Positions 38,112 through 48,930 of a stretch of 64,000 bases of DNA are shown in pieces (position 1 is the stretch's first letter; every line of letters begins with the position of its first letter). The stretch is from Pseudoalteromonas sp. DL-6 (lineage in GTDB: Bacteria; Pseudomonadota; Gammaproteobacteria; Enterobacterales; Alteromonadaceae). The stretch covers positions 124,001 through 188,000 of the forward strand of contig NZ_CP019771.1 of NCBI RefSeq assembly GCF_004328665.1. Reading direction: 5' to 3'. The position numbers were made by a program, and so were the translations under genes. Below the pieces are notes generated by a model that worked only from the letters and a program-made list of their open reading frames with translations, was not told the origin of the DNA and made no database searches.

Positions 38112-39242
38112 TTAATTATCCCACTCTTTAAGCGCATCTTTAACAAAATCATATCGCCATGAGCTCAGTAAATCTGGCTTTATGTGCTTTGATTTTTGCT
38201 CATCAGTTAACTTCCAGTTCCAACTTATAAGCTGATTCACTTGCTTTTTCGAGGCCATAACGTCTTCAGGTATGTTGTGCTCTTTAGCTACTTTAGTAAT
38301 TTTTTGTTTAATTTCTTTTGCTACTTTTTTGTAAGTAGGAAAATCAATTAAGCGCTTTAGTACCTGTGGGTGCTGCTCAGCTGGAACAGCTTTAGCTTGC
38401 TCAATACACTTTAAAATTTCCACCCCAGAACGGTTTACTTCAATGGGCTCGACACCTGGAATTTGTCTTAGAGCATTTAAACTTGACGGGCCTCGTTTAG
38501 CGATTTCTGTCATATTGTGCTCTTTAAGAACGAAATTAAGCGCGAGATTTTTACGAATTGCTTTATTTCTTCGCCACACGGCTAACTCTTTAAGTACCGC
38601 TAACTCATGCGGCTTAAGCTGCCATGCATTTTTGATCTCTTTATAAAGCAGTTCATCTGGTGTTTGAAAAGCTCGCTTGTTTGCCACTAATTCACTTTCA
38701 TTAATAACGATATCGAATAAATCGGCCGCTTTAATGCTGTCTATAATTAACTCAAAACAAGGCAGTAAATGAAACGTATCAGCCGCTGCGTATTCAAGCT
38801 GCTTTTGAGTAAGAGGTCGTTGTAACCAATTAGTGCGTGATTCACTTTTATCAATGTCGATATTCAATAAGGTTTTTACCATTAGGGCAAATCCCATGCA
38901 GTTACCTTCACCTAGTAGTTGAAGTGCAAACTGGGTATCGAATAAGGGATAGGGAACAAACCCCGCATACTTTTGAAAAACTTCAATATCTTCTGAGGGA
39001 GAATGAAGTACTTTTAGCACTTTCGGATCTTTAAGTATTTGCCAAAAATCAAACAAGGAAAGCTCTGCAAGCGGGTCGATAAGTGCTAAGTGTTCGCCAT
39101 CATAAACTTGAATTAGTGCAACTTCGGGATACAAAGTACGGCGGCGCATAAACTCGGTATCAATAGCAAGAATGGGTTTGTTTTTTATTTGTTCTACAAA
39201 CGTATTTAGCTCATTTTGGGTTTGGATCAATTGGTAGTGCAC
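38112..39242 (-). CDS. rnd: Ribonuclease D
   Basis: 376 residues. DEDD exonuclease motifs: AIDTEFMRR, LHSPSEDIEVF and YAAADTFHLLPCF, followed by an HRDC domain (ELAVLKELAVWRRNKAIRKN and following). 3'-5' exoribonuclease acting on tRNA precursors and other small stable RNAs. The start is GTG 39242 with AGGAG 6 nt upstream. It follows fadD as in E. coli, but a strong terminator (39259-39286) stands immediately before its ribosome binding site. Confidence 0.95.
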   Translation of the reverse strand: MHYQLIQTQNELNTFVEQIKNKPILAIDTEFMRRRTLYPEVALIQVYDGEHLALIDPLAELSLFDFWQILKDPKVLKVLHSPSEDIEVFQKYAGFVPYPLFDTQFALQLLGEGNCMGFALMVKTLLNIDIDKSESRTNWLQRPLTQKQLEYAAADTFHLLPCFELIIDSIKAADLFDIVINESELVANKRAFQTPDELLYKEIKNAWQLKPHELAVLKELAVWRRNKAIRKNLALNFVLKEHNMTEIAKRGPSSLNALRQIPGVEPIEVNRSGVEILKCIEQAKAVPAEQHPQVLKRLIDFPTYKKVAKEIKQKITKVAKEHNIPEDVMASKKQVNQLISWNWKLTDEQKSKHIKPDLLSSWRYDFVKDALKEWDN

Positions 39243-39258
39243 TGAGTCTCCTACAAAT

Positions 39259-39286
39259 AAAAAAGCCGACTAATGTCGGCTTTTTT
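39259..39286 (-). terminator. Terminator between fadD and rnd
   Basis: AAAAAAGCCGAC / GTCGGCTTTTTT with a 4-nt loop and a T-run on the minus strand. It is only about 16 bp from the rnd start codon, directly ahead of the AGGAG site. Confidence 0.9.
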
Positions 39287-39293
39287 ATAGTTG

Positions 39294-40946
39294 CTAATCT
39301 TTTAAGGCTCTTCTGAGAATTTTACCCACGTTAGTTTTGGGTAACTCATCCTTAAACTCAACGAGTTTAGGAACCTTGTAATTAGTTAAATTATCACGAC
39401 AATGTTTTATTATATCTTTTTCAGTTAAAGAAGGGTCTTTTTTCACAACAAAAACTTTAACTTGTTCACCGCTAATGTCATGAGGAATACCAATTGCGGC
39501 AACTTCTAATACACCTTCGTGCATCGCAACCACTTCTTCAATCTCATTTGGGAATACATTAAAGCCTGAAACAATAATCATGTCTTTTTTACGGTCAACA
39601 ATATAGAAGAAGCCTTCATCATCGTATGTCGCAATATCACCTGTTGCAAACCAGCCATCTTTTAAACATTCGGCGGTTGCGTCTGGGCGGTTATAATAAC
39701 CAAGCATTACTTGCGGGCCTTTAACCCACAATTCACCTGGCTCACCTTTAGCCGCTTCTTCACCATTATCAAGCATTAATTTAATATCTGTACTTGGTGC
39801 AGGTAAACCAATAGAGCCATTATAAGCCTCTAAATCGTACGGGCTAATTGTAACTAATGGCGAACATTCTGTCAGGCCATAGCCTTCCATTAACTTACTG
39901 TTAGTGACCTTCTGCCATTTTTCTGCAACAGGGCGTTGAACAGCCATACCGCCACCCAATGACATTTTAAGGTGACTAAAGTCAAGTTCAGAGAAACCCG
40001 GAGTATTTAATAAGCCATTAAATAGAGTATTAACACCTGTAATAGCAGTAAATTTATGCTGACTAAGCTCTTTTACAAACCCTGGCATATCACGTGGATT
40101 AGTAATTAAAACGTTTAAGCCACCATATTTCATAAATGCTAAACAGTTCGCCGTTAATGCAAATATATGATAAAGCGGAAGCGCAGTAATAACCACTTCA
40201 CTACCACGGTCAAGCACGTTATCTAAACAACCAGATACTTGCTCAAGGTTACCCACCATATTGCCATGGCTTAACATAGCGCCTTTTGACACACCGGTAG
40301 TTCCACCCGTGTACTGTAAAAAAGCTAAGTCGCTTAGGTTTACGTCTGGGCGTTTGTAACCGTTTGGATCTGCTTTTAATAAATCGCAGAAGTTAATCGT
40401 GTTTGGCAACGTGTAGTTCGGCACCATTTTTTTGAAATGCTTAACGACAAAATTAACTAAATGCTTTTTAAGGCCGCCCATCATGTCACCCACTTGTGTA
40501 ACTACAATGTGTTTCACGTCGGTGTTAGGCAGCGCTTTTTCAAGCGTTACAGCAAAGTTAGCCAGTATAAATATTGCTGATGTTTCAGAGTCTTTCAACT
40601 GGTGCTCTAGCTCGCGTACGGTGTAAAGTGGGTTAACGTTAACCACCACGCACCCTGCACGCAAAATACCTAAGATAGCAATAGGGGTTTGCAACAAGTT
40701 AGGCATCATCACAGCGACTTTATCGCCTTTTTTTAACCCTAAATCGTTTTGAATATAGGCGGCAACGCGTTTTGTTGCAGCATCTATATCGTTGTAAGAC
40801 AATGTTTTACCCATATTTGTAAATGCAGGTAAATCTTTGTATTCATTAAAACTTTTTTCAAACACTTCGAGTAACGAGTTGTAGTGCTCAGGATCGATTG
40901 TTTCAGGCATACCTTCTGGGTAGCGCTTAAGCCAGATTTTTTCCAC
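39294..40946 (-). CDS. fadD: Long-chain fatty acid-CoA ligase
   Basis: 550 residues, an AMP-forming acyl-CoA synthetase. The ATP motif is [16 protein letters not shown], followed by [10 protein letters not shown], then [26 protein letters not shown] (including the hinge) and the C-terminal catalytic lysine in [13 protein letters not shown]. Activates imported fatty acids at the inner membrane for beta-oxidation. Adjacent order alpha/beta hydrolase - fadD - rnd corresponds partly to E. coli yeaY-fadD-rnd. No FadR site was searched in detail. Confidence 0.96.
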   Translation of the reverse strand: MEKIWLKRYPEGMPETIDPEHYNSLLEVFEKSFNEYKDLPAFTNMGKTLSYNDIDAATKRVAAYIQNDLGLKKGDKVAVMMPNLLQTPIAILGILRAGCVVVNVNPLYTVRELEHQLKDSETSAIFILANFAVTLEKALPNTDVKHIVVTQVGDMMGGLKKHLVNFVVKHFKKMVPNYTLPNTINFCDLLKADPNGYKRPDVNLSDLAFLQYTGGTTGVSKGAMLSHGNMVGNLEQVSGCLDNVLDRGSEVVITALPLYHIFALTANCLAFMKYGGLNVLITNPRDMPGFVKELSQHKFTAITGVNTLFNGLLNTPGFSELDFSHLKMSLGGGMAVQRPVAEKWQKVTNSKLMEGYGLTECSPLVTISPYDLEAYNGSIGLPAPSTDIKLMLDNGEEAAKGEPGELWVKGPQVMLGYYNRPDATAECLKDGWFATGDIATYDDEGFFYIVDRKKDMIIVSGFNVFPNEIEEVVAMHEGVLEVAAIGIPHDISGEQVKVFVVKKDPSLTEKDIIKHCRDNLTNYKVPKLVEFKDELPKTNVGKILRRALKD

Positions 40947-41061
40947 TCTTAGCCCCTGTTTATAATTATATTTTTATTAACCTTAATCTAAGTAAGGCAC
41001 TTTCACAATTGAGCAAATACTCTAATCTAGAGATAATCCCACATTTATCGCTAATATACAA

Positions 41062-41913
41062 TTAACATGCACTACTTTGCAGCATAAATGCTTGAATGTG
41101 TTCAAAACATAGCCCACTGCTTTGCATATGGCAGTGATGCCCGCCAGGCACTTCTAATACTCTCAAGTTATTGTAATAATTACTATACTTATCTAAGTTT
41201 TGTTTTACAAATGGATAACCTTTATCACCTAATATTAATTGACATGGTGCAATTAATTCTTTTATTGCACCAATACATTGCGCTTCATCAAATCGAAAAC
41301 CTGAGTGATTTTTAAGCTTAGGGTCAGTCGTTAACTCAAACCCACTGTGCATTTGTTTTATGTTTCTGTCCATTAACAGCGCAATTAGTTCATCATTTAA
41401 ATCTGTTGTTTTTGAACGTGCTTGATAAATTTGCTGCTTTGACGTGTATATCCTCGGTTTTTTAGTGGTTATCCGTGCTCGGTTAAGTATGGCACTTCTT
41501 AGCTGCGAAGCGACTTCATCTGCTTGGGTTGTAACGCAACCTATTCCTTCAATAAAAGAAACGGATTTAACATATTCGCTGAAACAACTTGCAAATAAAC
41601 CCGCGACCATCGCCCCCATTGAATGCCCTACCAAATGTACTTTTTTTATATTAAGCGCATTAATGAAGGCGTAAACATCATCTACATAATCTATAAAATA
41701 ATAGTGAGCTTGCGTGCTTCGCCAAGATGACAGACCATGCCCTGCAAAATCAATGCAATACCATGTTTGATTTGAGGGTACATTAGTAAGCATAGGCGCA
41801 AAACTGGCACTGTTATCTAACCAACCATGAAGCGCGATAACAATCTCTTCACCGTCTCCAAATTTAAGGCCATGTATATCTAAGTCATTAGCTTTGACAG
41901 AAAATGGTTGCAA
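41062..41913 (-). CDS. Alpha/beta hydrolase
   Basis: 283 residues. ALHGWLDNSASFAPML carries the HG oxyanion motif; the nucleophile elbow is LVGHSMGAM; the late histidine is GGHHCHM. No signal peptide. Probably an esterase or lipase-like enzyme of unknown substrate; nearness to fadD suggests release of fatty acids, which is weak inference. 115 bp upstream of fadD on the same strand. Confidence 0.9.
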   Translation of the reverse strand: MQPFSVKANDLDIHGLKFGDGEEIVIALHGWLDNSASFAPMLTNVPSNQTWYCIDFAGHGLSSWRSTQAHYYFIDYVDDVYAFINALNIKKVHLVGHSMGAMVAGLFASCFSEYVKSVSFIEGIGCVTTQADEVASQLRSAILNRARITTKKPRIYTSKQQIYQARSKTTDLNDELIALLMDRNIKQMHSGFELTTDPKLKNHSGFRFDEAQCIGAIKELIAPCQLILGDKGYPFVKQNLDKYSNYYNNLRVLEVPGGHHCHMQSSGLCFEHIQAFMLQSSAC

Positions 41914-42325
41914 TTATTACCTCTATTTAAATTATTTTAACACGCAAAAAGTAGTTATTTTGAATGACCTTTTCGAATTTAAAAACAAAAAATCAACCCT
42001 AAAGAATTAAAAGAAAGACAAAACGAGAGTTATTTGTTTATTTTACATTGTAAACATAATGCAACTTTAAATGCACAAAAGATAACCAAGTAACACCGAT
42101 ATAAACAAAGATTTAGCTGTATGTTATTCATACAAAATAAATGCGTTTTTATACTACAATTTCTTTGATATCTATTAATATTAATCTAAACTTAACGAAT
42201 AACTTCAATGTATCTGCAAAAAATACCAGCCAAACACTATGAAAGGATTCTATGCGTTTATCAATAAAATAATTGTACTCATATTTGTATTTTTAAGTGC
42301 AAATTAAAATCTATAAGGTTTAATC
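41914..42325. other. AT-rich intergenic region upstream of chemoreceptor gene
   Basis: 412 bp separating divergent genes. Very AT-rich; it must hold promoters for both. A 22-codon frame (ATG at 42239, hydrophobic) lies just before the chemoreceptor start but has no ribosome binding site, so I do not call it. No clear repeat or hairpin. Confidence 0.5.
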
Positions 42326-44242
42326 GTGTTTAGAAACTTTACCATCGGCTCTCGTCTATCTGTTGGTTTTACAACCCTCGTAACGATAACTGTCATCATT
42401 ATGTCAGCGTTTTACTTGATCAATTCCAACCAACTGAGTAGTGAAGCGGAAAAACGTGAAATGCAAAGTATTTATGATGCTGTCACCTCACAAATTAACA
42501 ACCAAGCAATGTCAGCGCAAGCAATGAGTGCAATGATTGCCAGCCAGCCATCTATTAAAGAGGCCTTTGCTAGAGGTGACAGAGAGCTGCTTAGCAAACA
42601 ATTGCTACCGGTTTTTAATATCCTGAATGAGCAATATGGGGTCGAACAGTTTCAATTTCACACAGCTCCTGCTACCTCTTTTTTACGCTTACACGATCCT
42701 AAAAAGTACGGAGATGATTTATCATCTAAGCGAAGTACCATTGTGGAAGTGAACCGTAAACGTCAGCCAGTCAATGGCGTTGAAGAAGGTGTTAGTGGTC
42801 TGGGAATAAGAGGTTTAGTGCCGGTAAATGCAGATGGTAAACACGTAGGATCAATTGAATTTGGTATTGATTTATCACAAAATTTTGTTGAACAATTTAG
42901 CACGGCTTTTGGTTCAAATGTAGATATTGCAATTCATACTATAAAAAACAGAACGCCAAAACTGCTTGCTTCATCATTAACTGAAAAAACGCTTATCTCA
43001 AGAAATGAGATCCTTGCTGCTTGGGATGGTAATACGGTACTAGGTCATCACAACAGTTCATCAAAACCATTAGCGACCCTTGCTAAAAGTATTAACGACT
43101 ATTCAGGTAAACCCGTTGCGGTAGTTGAAATCGCGATGAACCGCAGCTTTTACGCTAATTCGGCAGCAAACACCCGCAATTTTGTGATAGTTATTGCTAT
43201 TGTTGCCATAGCGCTTGCGGTGTTAATTGCTTATGGCTTATCACAAACTATTATTAGACCACTTCGCTCTACGCTTACCTCCCTTAAAGATATTTCTGAA
43301 GGTGAAGGTGATTTAACTCGCAGACTCGATGAAACAGGGCAAGATGAACTCAGCGAACTAGCTTACAGATATAACCTGTTCATTTCTAAAATTCAGGAAC
43401 TTGTTCAGCAGGTTGCAGATTCAACAAACCAAATGGCCGCTGCAACAGAAGAGCTTACCGCTGTTGCCAACGAAACCCGTCAAGGTGTAGTAACTCAGCG
43501 CGACCAAACGACACAAGTTGCAACAGCAATGACAGAAATGGCAGCGTCTATTCAAGAAATTGCTGGCAATACGCACAGTGCTGCAAGTAGCGCACAAACA
43601 ACCAATGCAATTGCAGTAGAAGGTAATCGCTCCGTTGAGCGAAGTGTTAATGCGATAAACTCATTAGCCAATGAAGTTGAGCAAGCTTCGCAAACTATTC
43701 GGAATTTACAAGAGCAAAGCGGAAGTATTGAAAAAGTACTGGAAGTAATTAGAAATATTGCCGAGCAAACAAACTTGCTAGCACTAAATGCTGCTATTGA
43801 AGCTGCGCGTGCGGGTGAAGCTGGTCGAGGCTTTGCTGTAGTAGCCGACGAAGTACGTAACTTAGCGCAACGCACTCAGCAATCTACCGGTGAAATTGAA
43901 CAAATGGTTGCCAACATTCAAACTGGGACTCAAGATGCTGTGGATGCAATGGAACGCAGTAGCACGAAGAGCAATGATTCGGTTACTGAAATAACGGGAA
44001 CGCAAACCTCATTGAGTGAAATTAACCTTGCTGTTGAGGGAATTCACGACATGAACATTCAAGTCTCTGCCGCAGTTGAGCAACAATCACTGGCCGCAGA
44101 AGAAGTAAACCGCAGTATCACTCGCATTAATGATATTGCCGAACAAAGTGGTCAATCTGTTGAACAAACAGCACAAGCCTGCAGCGAGCTTGCTCAATTA
44201 GCCAGTGGGCTTCAAGTAATGGTGTCGCGCTTTAAAGTTTAA
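42326..44242 (+). CDS. Methyl-accepting chemotaxis protein with dCache_3-type sensor
   Basis: 638 residues from GTG 42326 (AAGG 7 nt upstream). Membrane helix (about 10-32), a periplasmic domain with [36 protein letters not shown] and [10 protein letters not shown], the pattern of dCache_3 domains, second helix (about 290-310), HAMP, then a signalling domain with [19 protein letters not shown] and the end VSRFKV. Ligand unknown. Single gene, ending at a hairpin. Confidence 0.94.
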   Translation: MFRNFTIGSRLSVGFTTLVTITVIIMSAFYLINSNQLSSEAEKREMQSIYDAVTSQINNQAMSAQAMSAMIASQPSIKEAFARGDRELLSKQLLPVFNILNEQYGVEQFQFHTAPATSFLRLHDPKKYGDDLSSKRSTIVEVNRKRQPVNGVEEGVSGLGIRGLVPVNADGKHVGSIEFGIDLSQNFVEQFSTAFGSNVDIAIHTIKNRTPKLLASSLTEKTLISRNEILAAWDGNTVLGHHNSSSKPLATLAKSINDYSGKPVAVVEIAMNRSFYANSAANTRNFVIVIAIVAIALAVLIAYGLSQTIIRPLRSTLTSLKDISEGEGDLTRRLDETGQDELSELAYRYNLFISKIQELVQQVADSTNQMAAATEELTAVANETRQGVVTQRDQTTQVATAMTEMAASIQEIAGNTHSAASSAQTTNAIAVEGNRSVERSVNAINSLANEVEQASQTIRNLQEQSGSIEKVLEVIRNIAEQTNLLALNAAIEAARAGEAGRGFAVVADEVRNLAQRTQQSTGEIEQMVANIQTGTQDAVDAMERSSTKSNDSVTEITGTQTSLSEINLAVEGIHDMNIQVSAAVEQQSLAAEEVNRSITRINDIAEQSGQSVEQTAQACSELAQLASGLQVMVSRFKV

Positions 44243-44256
44243 CACCTACTTAACTT

Positions 44257-44283
44257 GCCTTGGGTGAAAGGTTCACTCAAGGC
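44257..44283 (+). terminator. Hairpin after chemoreceptor gene
   Basis: GCCTTG-G-GTGAA pairs with TTCAC-T-CAAGGC around a short loop, one mismatch. The T-run is weak. Probable terminator. Confidence 0.55.
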
Positions 44284-44537
44284 TGTATTACTATACCCCC
44301 TATTTGCAAACTCAGTTCAATTCCTTAAACTAATTTAGCGTACCTATTATATTGATATATCAGTAAATAATTATTTTATAGGGTAATTCATGTCGCTAAT
44401 ATGGAAGTATTAAGCTAAAAATAGTCAAAACCTCATACAAAACTCATTAATCATCATATATTCATTTATTTATCTTGCTATCTGTATACAATAATAGCGC
44501 TATTAAATAAAACAAGTACACTTAAAGGGTACACACA

Positions 44538-45827
44538 ATGAAAAAACAGTTCGGATTATTAGCGCTTTTATGTACAACAACAGGAGCTTTCGCTCAAACA
44601 GCGCCTAAAAATGTTATTTATATGATTGGTGATGGCATGGGTCCCGCTTTCACAACTGCTTATCGATACTACAAAGACGACCCAACAACAAAAGAAATAG
44701 AAAACACCGTTTTCGATACCATGCTAAAAGGTATGGCACATACTTATCCTGACGACCATACGTACGTAACCGACAGCGCAGCGGGTGCAACAGCACTAAG
44801 TAGCGGTCATAAAAGTTATAATGGCGCAATTGCTGTTGATACAGCTAAAAAACCAGTTAAAACAATGCTAGAAATTGCAAAAGAGCAAGGAATGACAACA
44901 GCATTAGTGGCTACCTCACAAATAAACCATGCAACACCAGCAAGCTTTGCCGCACATAATGAATCAAGAAGAAACTACGATGATATTGCCAATGATTACA
45001 TTGACAATAAAGTTGCAGGTAAATTACCAGTTGATTTAATGTTAGGCGGTGGTACTCAGTACTTTATTCGTGATGACAGAAACTTAGTTGACGAGTTTAA
45101 ACAAGCTGGTTATCAATACGGCGATGATTTTAAAAACCTTGGTCAAATCACTCAAGTGCCTGCTATAGGTTTATATGCACCTAAAGGCTTACCATTTGCT
45201 CTTGATGAAAACCCAACAAGATTAAAGCAGTTAACTGCTAAAGCGTTTGATTTGCTTGATGGGCAAAATGATAAAGGCTTTTTTGTGATGATTGAAGGCA
45301 GCCAAATTGATTGGTGTGGCCACGCGAATGATATTGCCTGTGCAATGGCTGAAATGGACGATTTTGCTAAATCAATCGAAACGGCTAAAGCTTATGTAGA
45401 TAACAACCCAGACACTATTTTAGTGATCACAGCTGATCACTCAACAGGCGGTTTAACTATTGGTGCACATGGCCAATATAAATGGGAAACAGATATCATC
45501 AAAGGTGTTAAAGCCACTGCAGGTACGTTGACTAATTTATTAATGGAGTCAGATAACCTTAAAACGGTTTGGCAGGCTAATACCAGTATTGAATTTACAG
45601 CTGAAAACGAAATTAAACTTAAGCAAGCCAAAGCTATGGGTGAGAAAACCCTAAACTTGGCCGTTAAAAGCATTATTAATGACTTAAGTTTTACTGGCTG
45701 GACAACGGGCGGTCACACAGCGTCTGATGTACAAGTATTTGCCTATGGCAAAAATAGCGATGACTTTGTTGGCTCTCAAAATAATACCGATATAGCTAAA
45801 AAATTGATTGGTTATATAGAAAAATAA
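44538..45827 (+). CDS. Alkaline phosphatase (PhoA superfamily)
   Basis: 429 residues. A signal peptide ends at AFA-Q. The first metal site is MIGDGMG; the nucleophilic serine is S80 in VTDSAAGATALSSG; later metal-binding residues lie in EGSQIDWCGHAND, ITADHSTGG and GWTTGGHTASDV. Closest in form to marine (Vibrio-type) alkaline phosphatases. Releases phosphate from monoesters in the periplasm. Its upstream region is AT-rich with several TCAT tetramers, but not the TGTCAT pair seen at the TonB operons, so PhoB control cannot be claimed from sequence. Confidence 0.94.
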   Translation: MKKQFGLLALLCTTTGAFAQTAPKNVIYMIGDGMGPAFTTAYRYYKDDPTTKEIENTVFDTMLKGMAHTYPDDHTYVTDSAAGATALSSGHKSYNGAIAVDTAKKPVKTMLEIAKEQGMTTALVATSQINHATPASFAAHNESRRNYDDIANDYIDNKVAGKLPVDLMLGGGTQYFIRDDRNLVDEFKQAGYQYGDDFKNLGQITQVPAIGLYAPKGLPFALDENPTRLKQLTAKAFDLLDGQNDKGFFVMIEGSQIDWCGHANDIACAMAEMDDFAKSIETAKAYVDNNPDTILVITADHSTGGLTIGAHGQYKWETDIIKGVKATAGTLTNLLMESDNLKTVWQANTSIEFTAENEIKLKQAKAMGEKTLNLAVKSIINDLSFTGWTTGGHTASDVQVFAYGKNSDDFVGSQNNTDIAKKLIGYIEK

Positions 45828-45847
45828 TCTCAGTAATGAAAATAAAA

Positions 45848-45875
45848 AGCCCGAATGATTCATTCGGGCTTTTTT
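45848..45875. terminator. Terminator after alkaline phosphatase
   Basis: AGCCCGAATG (45848-45857) pairs with CATTCGGGCT (45861-45870), then TTTTT; preceded by an A-run, so it may work on both strands. Confidence 0.93.
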
Positions 45876-45901
45876 ATTTGCTGATTTTTATCAGGTTTTA
45901 A

Positions 45902-46231
45902 CTAGGCGTATATATCAACACCAATTAAACTTTGAACTTCAGCTCTTCGCTCTAAATTAGCAAACTCAGTATAAGTCGAAATCGCTTTGCTTACTTGGGC
46001 ACTGGGTTGATCGTAAATAGTTTGGCTGTATTGGGTGTCTTTGCTGCTCGCTTTTGTAAACTCTTTTGCAAGTTCAAGCCCTTCTGGGCTGCTTTTGACA
46101 TAATCGGTATTAGTTTTTTGTGGTTTGGCTTGCTCTAGTACTCGTTCAGGCTGCGCCGGAACTACCGAAGTAGAACGCACCTTAGCAGGTATATCACCTG
46201 TAAAAAAACCAGAACTTATAGGTAGCGACAC
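45902..46231 (-). CDS. Conserved hypothetical protein, 109 residues
   Basis: No signal peptide or membrane segment. The N-terminal half is low in complexity (Pro, Lys, Gln); the C-terminal half (YTEFANLERRAEVQSLIGVDIYA) is strongly patterned and probably the conserved part. I recognise no function. It lies downstream of tsaB on the same strand, 72 bp apart. Confidence 0.6.
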   Translation of the reverse strand: MSLPISSGFFTGDIPAKVRSTSVVPAQPERVLEQAKPQKTNTDYVKSSPEGLELAKEFTKASSKDTQYSQTIYDQPSAQVSKAISTYTEFANLERRAEVQSLIGVDIYA

Positions 46232-46303
46232 AGCGCTTCTCCAACCAACAACATAATTAAATTATGATTTAAAATCGCTTAATTTGCAAACAACCGTGTT
46301 TGT

Positions 46304-47005
46304 TTATTCACGGCCCGGTAATTTTTTCCATGTTACCGTGTCACGCACATACTTTGGTTGTGCATCACTGGCTTTTACACCCTTACCAGCAAGATACTGC
46401 GCCTCTACTAGGGCCAGCATATAGTGTGCATCCGGTAAGGTTATTGCTGGCTGTATGGTTACATTATTAAATGCTGTTAATGCGTCAGGGTAACTTTTAA
46501 ACCCAGTCCCTACGGCTGCAGCATCGATGTTTATATCTATCAAGGTTGCATCTAACAATTCAGGTTTGAATACTCGCTCTTCGCCTTTAAGTGTCATCAA
46601 TCCATCTTTTGCGTGGTACTGAGCAAAATATATTTCTCCCATACGCGCATCAATACTAGAATAAACTACGTCAGCACCAAACTGTTCTAATGCCTGCTGT
46701 GCCATGACTGCTAAAGTAGATACCCCAACTAATGGTAAATTAGTTGAATATGCAAGACCTTGGGCAATGGCTACGCTAATACGAACGCCGGTGAAACTTC
46801 CAGGACCTTGGCCAAATCCTATTACGTCTAAATCTTTTAATTTACAGCCGGCTTTACCAAGTAGCTCATCAATAAGTGGCAGTATTTTTTGACTATGTTG
46901 CTGTGGACACTCTTCAAAATGATGAAATGTTTTACCCTGATAATGCAAAACAATTGATAATGCCTCAGTAGAAGCGTCTAGGGCGAGAATATTACTTTTG
47001 ATCAT
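46304..47005 (-). CDS. tsaB: tRNA threonylcarbamoyladenosine biosynthesis protein TsaB
   Basis: Start at ATG 47005 (MIKSNILALDASTEAL), 8 bp after the yoaA stop; a TTG four codons earlier is possible. 233 residues. ALDASTEALSIVL and GFGQGPGSFTGVRISVAIAQGLA are the ASKHA-fold motifs of TsaB. Partner of TsaD and TsaE in t6A37 modification of ANN-decoding tRNAs, essential in most bacteria. The yoaA-tsaB order is as in E. coli. Confidence 0.95.
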   Translation of the reverse strand: MIKSNILALDASTEALSIVLHYQGKTFHHFEECPQQHSQKILPLIDELLGKAGCKLKDLDVIGFGQGPGSFTGVRISVAIAQGLAYSTNLPLVGVSTLAVMAQQALEQFGADVVYSSIDARMGEIYFAQYHAKDGLMTLKGEERVFKPELLDATLIDINIDAAAVGTGFKSYPDALTAFNNVTIQPAITLPDAHYMLALVEAQYLAGKGVKASDAQPKYVRDTVTWKKLPGRE

Positions 47006-47013
47006 TTTTGTAC

Positions 47014-48930
47014 TCAATTAATATGTTTTAAAAATGTATTGGCATCTTCTAAGCTTCGTGTACGGCGCATTGGCGGTAAACTCTTTAAAAATACTTGTCC
47101 GTATTGGCGTGTAACTAAGCGATTATCGCAAATCACTAGCACGCCTTTATCTTTGTTGTCTCTTATTAAGCGACCTACCCCCTGCTTTAATGCAATCACT
47201 GCTTGGGGTAATTGAATATGTGCAAACGGGTCTTTGCCTTGCATTTGGCAATCTTGCATTTTAGCTTGTAGTAAAGGATCATCAGGGGCAGCAAACGGTA
47301 GCTTATCAATAATAACACAGCTTAAGGTACTGCCTCGTACATCAACCCCTTCCCAAAATGACGCGGTCCCCAGTAATACCGCATTACCATGGCGAGTAAA
47401 TTTTTCTAATATAATGCGTTTAGACATTTGCCCTTGCATATAAACTGGGTAGTCCATTTGCGTCGTTAAGCCCTCAGCCACTAAATGCATCATACGGTAA
47501 CTGGTAAATAACACAAAACAGCGCCCCTTAGCCGACTTTATGAGCTCTAAAGTCAGTTTTACAATAGCATGGGGCATATTATCTTCATGCGATTGAGGTA
47601 AATAACGAGGTAAGCACAGCAACGCCTGATTGGCATAATCAAACGGGCTATCAACCATCATACTTTGCTTTGGCTTTAAGCCAAGGCTTGCATTAAAGTG
47701 GCTCAGTTCATTGTCGACCGATAACGTGGCGGAGGTAAATACAAACCCCGCACCAGATTCTTTCATCATCAATGCAAATTTTGCCGATACGTTTAATGGC
47801 GTTATATTGATTGTTAAATAGCGCCTCGTGGTTTCGTACCAGTAACTAAACCCTGTTTGGGCGGTATCGAATACGCGCTCTAACTGGCCTTTAAAAGCCA
47901 AAACTCGTTCAAACGGATGTTCTATTTTATCGCTGCGCTCTAAGCATAACTTTAAAACCTGATACACAAACTCTAAATCACTTATTACACGGTGTAATGC
48001 CGAGCAAATAAGCTTATTACTGAGCTTTTCGCGCCAATCGCCTCGGCTACCATCAACTCCAAACTGCAACCTTAAATCAGCGACACTGGTTTCCAGTTTA
48101 TTTAAACTTTTGCCTAATTGCAGCATGTCTGGAATTTCAGCGCGGTAAATGGCGCGCAAATCGTTAATTAAATCCACCAGCTTTTTGGTGCTCATGGTTT
48201 CGCCAAAATAGTCGCTGGCAATTTCGCTTAATTGGTGAGCTTCATCAAATATGTAGGCATCAGCATTGGGCATCAGCTCTGCAAAACCTGATTCTTTTAC
48301 CGCCATATCGGCAAAAAATAAATGGTGATTAATTACCACAACATCGGCATCAGCCGCTTTTAAACGTGCTTTGCGAATATAGCATTCTTGAAAGTCAGGG
48401 CATTCTTTGCCTAAGCAATTATCAGCGGTTGAGCTTACATAAGGTAGCACTTTGGCGTCTTCTTCAATACCAATACAATCGGCAAGATCACCGCTGTGGG
48501 TCTCACTGGCAAACTTTGCAACCATAGCAAGCTGATGCATAACATCCGGGTCGTCTGTGGGTACGTGTGCCACATGCTGAGTTAGTCGATATGTACACAA
48601 GTAATTGGCACGCCCTTTTAACAAGGCCGTTTTTTTCGCTGCACCTAAGGCTTTTACTAATACCGGTAAATCACGGTGATAAAGCTGCTCTTGCAGTGCT
48701 TTAGAACCGGTTGAGATAATGGTTTTACCTTTAGATTTAAGTGCGGGGGCTAAATAGGCAAAGGTTTTACCTGTGCCAGTACCTGCCTCAACAACAAGTT
48801 GAGCTCGGGTTTGTAATGCATCATCAACAGCCACCGCCATATCGATTTGAGGCTGGCGTGGTGTGTATCCATCTATTGATAAAGCCAAAGGCCCGGTCGC
48901 ACTAAACAGCTGTTTGATAATACCAATCAC
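47014..48930 (-). CDS. yoaA: DinG-family ATP-dependent helicase YoaA
   Basis: 638 residues. Walker A VEAGTGTGKT (about 47-56), Walker B DEAH, and four cysteines expected to hold a 4Fe-4S cluster (YLCTYRL, then NCLGKECPDFQECY), as in XPD-like helicases. The start is GTG at 48930 without a clear ribosome binding site. In E. coli YoaA is a DNA-repair helicase working with the clamp-loader subunit HolC. Followed directly by tsaB. Confidence 0.94.
   Translation of the reverse strand: MIGIIKQLFSATGPLALSIDGYTPRQPQIDMAVAVDDALQTRAQLVVEAGTGTGKTFAYLAPALKSKGKTIISTGSKALQEQLYHRDLPVLVKALGAAKKTALLKGRANYLCTYRLTQHVAHVPTDDPDVMHQLAMVAKFASETHSGDLADCIGIEEDAKVLPYVSSTADNCLGKECPDFQECYIRKARLKAADADVVVINHHLFFADMAVKESGFAELMPNADAYIFDEAHQLSEIASDYFGETMSTKKLVDLINDLRAIYRAEIPDMLQLGKSLNKLETSVADLRLQFGVDGSRGDWREKLSNKLICSALHRVISDLEFVYQVLKLCLERSDKIEHPFERVLAFKGQLERVFDTAQTGFSYWYETTRRYLTINITPLNVSAKFALMMKESGAGFVFTSATLSVDNELSHFNASLGLKPKQSMMVDSPFDYANQALLCLPRYLPQSHEDNMPHAIVKLTLELIKSAKGRCFVLFTSYRMMHLVAEGLTTQMDYPVYMQGQMSKRIILEKFTRHGNAVLLGTASFWEGVDVRGSTLSCVIIDKLPFAAPDDPLLQAKMQDCQMQGKDPFAHIQLPQAVIALKQGVGRLIRDNKDKGVLVICDNRLVTRQYGQVFLKSLPPMRRTRSLEDANTFLKHIN

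Noticed and set aside
42239..42307. 22-codon hydrophobic frame before the third chemoreceptor gene
   Set aside because: No ribosome binding site and very AT-rich sequence; chance frame.
44433..44465. TCAT tetramers about 11 bp apart upstream of the alkaline phosphatase gene, reminiscent of a Pho box
   Set aside because: Only four bases repeat and the region is AT-rich; no TGTCAT pair or good -10 spacing as at the TonB promoters.
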